A DNA stretch of 64,000 bases from Isoetes taiwanensis (Eukaryota > Streptophyta > Lycopodiopsida > Isoetales > Isoetaceae). The position numbers were made by a program, and so were the translations under genes. The DNA is taken from NCBI GenBank assembly GCA_021234155.1, contig JAJEKV010000006.1:1612001-1676000 (forward strand). Direction: 5' to 3'. Positions 57,771 through 64,000 of the stretch are shown one piece after another. How positions within the stretch are numbered: position 1 is the stretch's first letter; every line of letters starts with the position of its first letter. Under the pieces are notes generated by a model that was given only the letters and a program-made list of their open reading frames with translations, did not search any database and had not been told where the DNA came from.

Positions 57771-59042
57771 TAGGGATCAAGCCAGCGAGAGCTACATTTT
57801 TTAGTATATTGAAGGCGTGTTCCAATGTAGGAGCAATACAGCATGGTAGGCTTGTCCACGAACAAATTATACAAAGTGGACTTCAAGTGGATATCGCCAT
57901 TGGCAATACCCTAATTGATATATATGCTAAATGTGGGAGCTTAGGAGATTCAACCAATATTTTTAACAAAATGGAAAATAGGAACATTGTATCATGGAAT
58001 GTAATGATTGCGGCATATGCTCAGGACGAGGAAGGTCTTGCTGCCCTGGAATGCTTTGAAAGGATGCAACTAGAAGGTGTTGAACCAAACGATGTCACTT
58101 TCTTGAGTTTGTTGAAAGCATGTGCCTCTGTAGGAGCAGTAGGACAGGCAAGGCTCATTCAAGAGAAGATCATAAAATCTGGACTTCAATTGGACGTTTT
58201 TATGGAGAATGCTATTGTGGATATGCATGCCAAATGTGGAGATATGAATGCAGCATGCAAGTTCTTTGATGAATTGGCTTACAAAACGTTGGTCTCATGG
58301 AATGCTATGATTGTGGGATATGCACAACACAGTGATGGGCATTTGGCCTTAGAATGTTTTGAAAGGATGCAAAAGGAATGCATAAAACCAAATGAAGTAT
58401 CATTCACAAGTATTTTCCTGGCATGCAGCTATGTAGGTCTAGTGGATGAAGGTCTCTGGTATTTTAAGTTCATGATGTTGTGGCATTATTCCAGCTAGTT
58501 CCCACTACACATCCATGGTTGATCTCTTGGGAGGGTCGGGATATTTTGATGAAGCAGAAAAACTTATGCAAGCTTCTTTTCAACCAAATGTTCTTGGTTG
58601 GGTATCTACTTAATGCGTGCAAAATTTCTGGAAATACAGAGTGTGGAAAGCATTGCTTTGATCAAATTGTTGTCTCGAATTCAAGTTGAATATCTACACA
58701 TGTTCTTATGTCAAATCTGTAGGCAGATGCGCATATGGAGGATGGGTACAGGGTGGATGAGCTAAGAAAATGCATAAGGGCTGATTAACTCAAGAGTTGA
58801 ACATTGTGTCGTGTTGTGTGGCCGAAATAAGAAGTTGATGTGTTCAGAAATGACAACCATGCAATTTGGGTTGTCAGTGGCAATTAGTAAGGAAAGGAGG
58901 GCTAGACGCCATGCTGCAACGTAGTTGTAAAGTGTGGAGATGGGCTTTAGGCACTTGGGAACTTGGATGGCATGTTAATTGATATAAGAAAGCTTGTAAC
59001 CCTCAGGTAGGATAAATTACATATGTGTCATATCTGTGGAGC
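57771..59042 (+). pseudogene. Duplicated 3' half of the PPR gene, frameshifted
   Basis: It corresponds to 41,921-43,210 of the intact gene at high identity and keeps one open frame from 57,776 to 58,498 (GIKPARATFFSILKACSNV through FTSIFLACSYVGLVDEG). A 5-nt deletion after aagttcatg (about 58,475) shifts the frame, and a 2-nt deletion lies near 58,605. The N-terminal half and targeting peptide are absent because the left border is fused to LINE A sequence. No start codon or promoter is evident, so this is a pseudogene. Confidence 0.92.
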
Positions 59043-59051
59043 CAATGAGGT
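59043..59051. repeat. Left target-site duplication of the TIR element
   Basis: caatgaggt here equals 61,653-61,661 on the far side. The undisrupted paralogous site at 43,211-43,219 reads ccatgaggt. Confidence 0.85.
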
Positions 59052-59471
59052 CGAAGGAAATATTGGCTCCGCATTTGGGCCTCGATTCCATGAAACCTCA
59101 AGCCAAATACCATGGAGGGTATTCGGCTCTCCCAATACAGGTTTTGACAGGAAAAAAATTCCGGCAGAATGGGTATTCGGCCTGTCAATTCGTCGCTCTT
59201 CTAAACTGCGAGTCAAATACCCCAGAAATGCCTAGGGTTCTATGCAACATAATATTTAGGTTTAGCAGTGCGACAATGAGCGGCAGCGCGCGGCGAGGCT
59301 CCGGTCAAGATACTTCGGCTGGTGTTTTCACTGCCACGACATGCTCATGTGGGCGTATCTGATATAGGTGGGTTTGTTTGAAGGCTTAATCTATCATCTT
59401 TTGGTTGGTTTGAAGCATGATATAGAAATTCTCTCATTTCGTAGAACTATATTCTCTGCAATGGAAGAGCA

Positions 59472-59656
59472 ATGGCAGCATTGGCCGGAACATACTTGTT
59501 AATCTTTAGCCCCCATGGCTGCCATATTGTTAGAATCCTCCATGGTGGTTTTTCACGGGGGCCTGTTAAATTTAAATACCTTCATTCTACCAGCCTGCAT
59601 GAACGAAGAAGATTCATATGTTGTGGCCAGCTCAGAGCTAATGTAGGATGTTCAAT
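59472..59656 (+). pseudogene. Possible presequence exon of the captured gene
   Basis: ATG at 59,472 opens a frame rich in Arg, Ser, Leu and Gly and poor in acidic residues (MAALAGTYLLIFSPHGCH; LHSTSLHERRRFICCGQ), running to a gtagga donor-like site near 59,644. It could be the transit-peptide exon of the glyoxalase I gene. The phase does not match the next exon exactly, so the assignment is tentative. Confidence 0.3.
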
Positions 59657-59843
59657 CACCACATTGACACTTTTAATTCCGTTCTTTTGGCTACATATCA
59701 AGATTATTCTGATAATTTGATACGTCATAGGGTTATAGCTAGGTTTTTTAAAAGTGCAAGATAGTTGGTCCAGTCTTTAATAATGTTGATGTTTCGCTTG
59801 AGTTCCTACATTTTTCTTTGATTCCTGTTCTGTTCCTTTGCAG

Positions 59844-60603
59844 CATACAAGAATATTTGGCATCTGTAACAATGAGTACTGTGGCAGAATCTGTAGCAAA
59901 CAATCCCGGGCTTTGTGAGACATACCAGATGAAGTAACGAAAGCCTATTTTATGCAGCAGACTGTGAGGCATTCATATTTTCTATAACAATCTTGTGAGT
60001 GGATTAAGTTAAACTTAGATTTTAAAATGGTGCAGATGTATCGGATTAAGGATCCCAAAATCTCATTGGACTTTTATACTAGAGTCTCGGACATGATGTG
60101 AGTGAGAATACGGCTATATCATATTTATGCAGGAAGCCAAATTGTCTTAGTCTAATATTCTGCATTGCTACTTTGTTTGCAGCGTTCTAAAGAGATTAGA
60201 CTTTCCCGATAGAAATTTAGTCTCTATTTTCTTGGTTATGAGGTAAACAATATCAGACCAGTTATGTACTTCATAATTTACCGTCCTCGACACGTTCTGT
60301 TAAAAGTGTGAAGCCTCCACCTTACAGAATCCTGCAAATGCACCAAAGGACACTCTTGAACGTGTACAATGGACTTTTGGTTGCAAATCTACAATTGAAC
60401 TGACACAGTACTTTCCTTCATCATCTTACCAGTTTAAATCCTCTATGGAATAATTGATGAATTCATTTACCCCTTGCAGCAATTGGGGAACAGAATCAGA
60501 TCCAAACTTTACGATCTACCGCAATGGAAACAGCGACCCGCGAAATGATGCTTTCTTTGACCTCTCCATCTGCATCGATTTTCCTGGGCAAATAAATCTG
60601 TAA
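59844..60603 (+). pseudogene. Captured glyoxalase I (lactoylglutathione lyase) fragment with introns
   Basis: Five exons with GT-AG borders: 59,844-59,963, 60,036-60,097, 60,183-60,242, 60,328-60,407 and 60,480-60,603. They encode ESVANNPGLCETYQ, a one-base shift, EVTKAYFMQQT, MYRIKDPKISLDFYTRV, LKRLDFP, KFSLYFLGYE (after a second shift), DTLERVQWTFGCKSTIELT and [20 protein letters not shown]. This is the N-terminal two thirds of plant glyoxalase I, which isomerises the methylglyoxal-glutathione hemithioacetal. The metal ligand near the start (Gln in MQQT) and the Glu in STIELT region are visible. The C-terminal DPDGYWIE part is missing. Two frameshifts and the truncation make it a pseudogene. 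Retained introns show genomic capture rather than retroposition. Confidence 0.88.
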
Positions 60604-61260
60604 TTCTATCTCATGCATTTCAAAAACTTTGTAAATGTCATTGCTAGATTATTAGAAATCGATCTCTATATTTTGTAGATTTAGCAAGTCCTTTGTGCAG
60701 AATTCAGCTACATCTCTTTTAGTCTATTAGGTTGCAGATTTGCAGAATACTGAGTCGAATATCTGATCCAGCAATAAATCTAAGATAAGGAGGAATCAAT
60801 TTGGTATGTTTTTTTAAGTCTTGATATTACTATACTGTATGGGCACACCATTTTGCACTAGTATGGCTGAGATTTGTGGGTTGGCTAAATGGAAATTCCA
60901 GGGTCCAAATCCCTGGGCCTTTAAATTGTTTATTAACTAGAAGCAAATCATCATTATTTGCTTTGTTATTGTATGTTTTAATGTAAGAACTTGTTTTGTA
61001 TACAAAACATAACTCAAACTAATAATGGAAATTGAATAAACATTTAGCAATTTGTTGTATGAACCATTACCAATAATGATAATGGAAAATAAACAATGTT
61101 AGTTGAATAGAAACTCATAACCATTGATTGACCACTTGAATATGCAAGATTTCAAGTTACGTATACTAAACCAATAAGAATTGCATTGCCCATAGAACCA
61201 TTCAGACGTCTCCATTTCATGATCTAGAGATGATGAAAAAGCCATAAGAAGTTAACTTAA
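60604..61260. other. Non-coding interior of the TIR element
   Basis: AT-rich DNA between the captured gene and the subterminal repeats. A small ccagggtccaaatccctgg palindrome lies at about 60,896-60,914. No coding frame. Confidence 0.45.
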
Positions 61261-61615
61261 AATTGGACCTAATACCCCAAGGTGGGGGCAAGGGGTATTT
61301 GACTTGTGGAATAAGCAAGGGGTATTCGACTTGTGGGATAAGCAAGGAGGTATTCGACTTGCACAATACATGCCTTAGTTTAGACGAGCCCAAGACCCCC
61401 TTGGGTATTCGACTTATGTAATGAAGGTGTGAGTTTAGACGAGTCTAATACCCTTTTTAGGGATAGGAGGTCCGACGAGGAGAAATGGGAGGTATTTGAC
61501 TTGCCTAATATCAACCCGAAATTGGGGGTATTCTACTTGTAGGATAAGTGTGCACGAGTCTAATACCCCCTATTCCATTATTCCACGAGTTTAATACCCC
61601 CTTCTAATACCCCCT
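61261..61615. repeat. Subterminal repeat array of the TIR element
   Basis: Repeated ggggtattcgacttgtggga-type motifs in both orientations (their complement appears as tctaataccccc) fill about 350 bp. Subterminal arrays are typical transposase-binding regions in DNA transposons. Confidence 0.75.
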
Positions 61616-61652
61616 TGGAATCCCAGTCCAAATCGGAGCCAATAAATGCACG

Positions 61653-61661
61653 CAATGAGGT
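61653..61661. repeat. Right target-site duplication of the TIR element
   Basis: caatgaggt, identical to 59,043-59,051. It lies 40 bp upstream of the F-box copy's start codon. Confidence 0.85.
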
Positions 61662-61701
61662 GCGTGTTTATATATCTTTATGTTACGTGGGGGGTGCTAG
61701 A

Positions 61702-62739
61702 ATGGAGGGCTGCAGATTGAACAGAGATCTGATTTGTGAAATACTGAAGAAAGTAGATGCATGCACTCTGTTTGCAGTTAGATCTGCATGCTGCAGGGAA
61801 CTCAAATCCCTTGCAGATGATGAAAGCCTTTGGGAATGCCTTTGCCAAAAACAATGGCCTTCAACTAAGCGGCCCAAGATCAAGTCTGTCATCATCTCTG
61901 TGGGAGGATTCAAAAAATTCTTCACAAACTGCTTTCCTCTGCCCGATTATAATTTTACCCATCAATTAGCAGCTCATGTTGCAAACTGGAGCTGCAATAA
62001 AGGAGCAGAATGGGTGTCTATTGTTGACGTGGTTTACAGGGGAAGCGGAGTATTTTCCGAAATTATTGAAGGGATTTCTCCCGTTAAAGTAAATGGAAAG
62101 TGCCTTTCGGGTGGGCCAATATGGATTGATGCAGTTGATGCTACCGGAACCATGCTGGAAATAAATAATCCGACTCAATTCTCCTTAGATCTTCAAGATA
62201 TGTCACTGGGTGATGCTAGATTTGTAGATAATATGCAAGTTAGCTGGATTGTGGTGAACAGGGTAACCAAACAGGTCAGAAATTTGTGTGGCTTCAAGCC
62301 CTACAAGAGGCAGCAGGTACAAGACCAGATCACTGTATCATATGGTTGCAGTTTTCCAGATTCTTCCTCCATATCTGGAATATCTTGTCGCAGTGCCGAT
62401 TTCAGGGACAATAAAAATCAAATCAATTCAATTCAATCAGGCATAATGAGCGGGGTGAGCATGCACATGAGCTACCATGATAATGAGAGCATGGTGGAAG
62501 TGAAGAGTTTGAGTGTCCATCTGAAACCCCTAGGATGTGCAGCAAAGCTGAATGGCAGGGAAAGTTTTAAGGCTTTATACTGGCTGCTAAATCAGCAGCC
62601 TTGTGCCCTTCAATCTCCACTTTGTAACTTTAGCCAAGCCCATTCACATTCTAATGGTCTTGCCTTGGTTGCCTTCCTTTGCTCATTCATTCTACTTTAC
62701 TCACTAGTGTTGAACCTGCATTATCGTTCTTCTCAATGA
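61702..62739 (+). CDS. F-box protein, second copy
   Basis: 345 codons, open throughout, differing from the 43,260 copy by about 14 bases by eye: eight amino-acid replacements (for example YGF to YNF, LFGG to LSGG, DVTGNM to DATGTM) and four silent changes. The F-box (residues about 4-50) and C-terminal hydrophobic segment are intact. ATG 61,702 matches the paralogue's start; the frame is open upstream into the TIR but without another ATG. Its original 5' flank has been displaced by the 2.6-kb transposon, so expression would need a promoter from the element's end. The ratio of changes fits little selective constraint. Functional status is unknown. Confidence 0.85.
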   Translation: MEGCRLNRDLICEILKKVDACTLFAVRSACCRELKSLADDESLWECLCQKQWPSTKRPKIKSVIISVGGFKKFFTNCFPLPDYNFTHQLAAHVANWSCNKGAEWVSIVDVVYRGSGVFSEIIEGISPVKVNGKCLSGGPIWIDAVDATGTMLEINNPTQFSLDLQDMSLGDARFVDNMQVSWIVVNRVTKQVRNLCGFKPYKRQQVQDQITVSYGCSFPDSSSISGISCRSADFRDNKNQINSIQSGIMSGVSMHMSYHDNESMVEVKSLSVHLKPLGCAAKLNGRESFKALYWLLNQQPCALQSPLCNFSQAHSHSNGLALVAFLCSFILLYSLVLNLHYRSSQ

Positions 62740-62860
62740 AAGAAAGGTCTGTGCATTGCAGTACAAAAGACCTTGTTTTGATATAGAACGCCATTGTGTT
62801 AGCATTTCACATTTTTGGAACATATTAGAGCTGGGTTTTGCATGTACTCGATAAAAGTGC
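62740..62860. other. F-box 3' flank up to the duplication junction
   Basis: It matches 44,298-44,418, then switches at 62,860/62,861 to LINE C sequence (35,922 onward) with a shared gc at the joint. Confidence 0.85.
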
Positions 62861-63716
62861 TATATTAAGGCTAGGGATCAATGGGCCAGCTACTGTTCAG
62901 CTTCTGGCTAACTCCTAGAAGTCTATTTGCTCTAGAAGAATACATTCTTCCGATGGACTGCCCTTCATGGGGGACTCTTGACCAAAGAGGCATTATTTCG
63001 AAGAGGTATCTCCGCTAATGATCTGTGCCCTTTGGGGTGTGTAGTTAGTGAGTCCACGCAACATCTCTTCTTTTGCCCTGAGATCTTACCATTTTGGTCC
63101 TGGATATCTCCTATACTGGAGCTCGACGCCTACCACCTCAACTGGCCCATGATCATCATGGTGTCTGATCATTGCCCTATTTTGGCCTCTCTGGTGTCTA
63201 TTGCTCTTTGGGTGGTGTGGAAGCATGGGTCGCAGGTGGCTCAGGGGGCAAAGCGACTGCCTTGAGAAAGTTAAGAGCTACTTCAATATGGATGTTGCCC
63301 TAATGGCCTTATCCCACCATAGAAAGATGGGAACTGCCTATAACAGGGGACTTGATAGGATTGGAAGAATTACTGGATTCTATGCCTACTTCAAATGCCA
63401 CTGGTGTGACAAAGATGATTTCTTGCCTTCCGACGCAAGTACTCTGCAAATAAGGTAACTCTTACTCTTACTGTTCCTGAGCCTATCAACCTCTTGGAGC
63501 TGTGGAAGTAGACTAGTTTAAGTCCGTAGTACACTTCATTGTGGAGAAGAAGATGACTCTATAGTATCTACTTGATGGCGAAGACGACTGCTAGCTCTAC
63601 TAGTACACACCCTAGAGATAAAATAGGTGCACTCAAGTCTTTGCTCTTACTCGCCAATCTACCCTATTCGGGGTTCTTTATGTACTCACTTTATATCTAT
63701 AAATTTATATTCTTAC

Positions 63717-63747
<31 letters not shown>
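62861..63747 (+). mobile_element. Second copy of the LINE C 3' end with poly(A)
   Basis: It corresponds to 35,922-36,816 almost base for base (zf-RVT domain 62,978-63,458, 3' UTR, 30-bp A-run 63,718-63,747). Similarity continues past the tail into non-LINE DNA, so it arose by segmental duplication and not by a new insertion. A patch at about 63,228-63,290 is much more diverged than the rest. Confidence 0.92.
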
Positions 63748-63750
<3 letters not shown>

Positions 63751-64000
63751 AGAGAGAATGCATGCCAAGATGCTAGTGGAGCCCACAAAAGAAGACATGG
63801 CTACAATTGTTAGCCAATCAATTGCCCTGGGGTGCACTCCAGCAAATGTTGTTGCAGATTTTAAGAAGGGCCATTCAATTCGAAGGCGGTTTCTGCTGAA
63901 CCTATTGCTGATCAGATGGAGCAAACTAATGCACAATCTCATGAAGATGCAGTGAGTGACATGGATGATGATATTGCGCCTCAATTGCAGTACTGGGATG
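63748..64000 (+). pseudogene. Second copy of the coiled-coil gene relic, start only
   Basis: It repeats 36,817-37,070, with one extra base after atggcta (63,803) that extends the frame: IALGCTPANVVADFKKG is directly readable here. The window ends inside it. Confidence 0.7.

Larger units (their letters stand above)
59052..61652. mobile_element. Pack-MULE-like TIR transposon carrying glyoxalase I exons
   Basis: 2,601 bp flanked by a 9-bp duplication (caatgaggt). The left end cgaaggaaatattggctccg and the inverted right end cgtgcatttattggctccg share attggctccg, and similarity continues through atttggg/gattcca to about 40 bp. Subterminal regions hold many copies of ggtattcgacttg or its variants: two or three on the left (59,110-59,225), about ten on the right (61,270-61,610). 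No transposase is encoded. The interior holds a glyoxalase I gene fragment with introns. The 9-bp duplication and gene capture fit a non-autonomous Mutator-like (Pack-MULE) element; hAT would give 8 bp. The empty site is preserved in the paralogous segment at 43.21 kb, which proves insertion. Confidence 0.85.

Noticed and set aside
60874-60915. tRNA/SINE-like box A and box B (ggctaaatgg ... gggtccaaatccc)
   Set aside because: The two boxes are only about 10 nt apart instead of 30-40, no cloverleaf forms, and no acceptor stem or SINE body is visible.
61615-61701. N-terminal extension of the F-box copy into the transposon end
   Set aside because: The frame is open but has no ATG upstream of 61,702. 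The paralogue starts at the same methionine.

Overview
The window is nuclear DNA from a land plant with a large, repeat-rich genome. A fern or other seed-free vascular plant is my best guess, because of the long PLS-type pentatricopeptide (PPR) gene, plant F-box and X8-type beta-1,3-glucanase genes, GT-AG introns, and densely nested LINE, Ty3, CACTA, MULE and Helitron remains. The lineage is an inference. Nothing looks bacterial or organellar, and I saw no rRNA, convincing tRNA or CRISPR array.

Only four genes look intact: a GH17 beta-1,3-glucanase with an X8 domain (16.8-18.8 kb, minus, three exons), a PPR gene (40.16-42.95 kb, plus, two exons), and two near-identical F-box genes with a C-terminal hydrophobic segment (43.26-44.30 and 61.70-62.74 kb, plus). 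A multi-exon gene at 54.48-56.31 kb encodes a tyrosine-recombinase-like domain of the ZMYM2/QRICH1/Crypton type and carries two frameshifts.

Layout. 0-13 kb: Helitron helicase relic, decayed Ty3 element, PPR relic, Helitron 3' end, coiled-coil (gag-like) relic, a LINE/Ty3 chimera. 13-16 kb: 3' end of LINE family A, then palindromes and tandem duplications. 16.8-18.8 kb: glucanase gene. 20-23 kb: LINE 3' tails and a MITE. 23-28 kb: unrecognised multi-exon relic running into a CACTA transposase relic that is split by an L1 insertion with a 16-bp target duplication. 28-31 kb: 5' half of LINE family B with tandem 5' UTR monomers and an ORF1. 31-36.8 kb: near full-length LINE family C with its own tandem 5' units and a poly(A) tail. 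36.8-38.2 kb: charged coiled-coil gene relic. 39-40 kb: tandem repeats. 40-44.4 kb: PPR and F-box pair. 46-48 kb: unrecognised multi-exon minus-strand gene. 48.6-50.9 kb: LINE family D with a 12-bp target duplication. 52.5-54.3 kb: LINE scraps and a GC-rich foldback. 54.5-56.3 kb: tyrosine-recombinase gene. 56.5-57.8 kb: LINE A fragment. 57.8-64 kb: partial second copy of the PPR/F-box segment fused to a second copy of the LINE C 3' end.

Two results stand out. First, a 2.6-kb TIR transposon (59,052-61,652), flanked by a 9-bp duplication, carries an intron-containing piece of a glyoxalase I gene (Pack-MULE-like) and sits 41 bp upstream of the second F-box start codon. Second, the junction 44,418|35,922 seen at 62,860 implies an approximately 8.5-kb tandem duplication unit, so the DNA just beyond the window should repeat 37,071-44,418.
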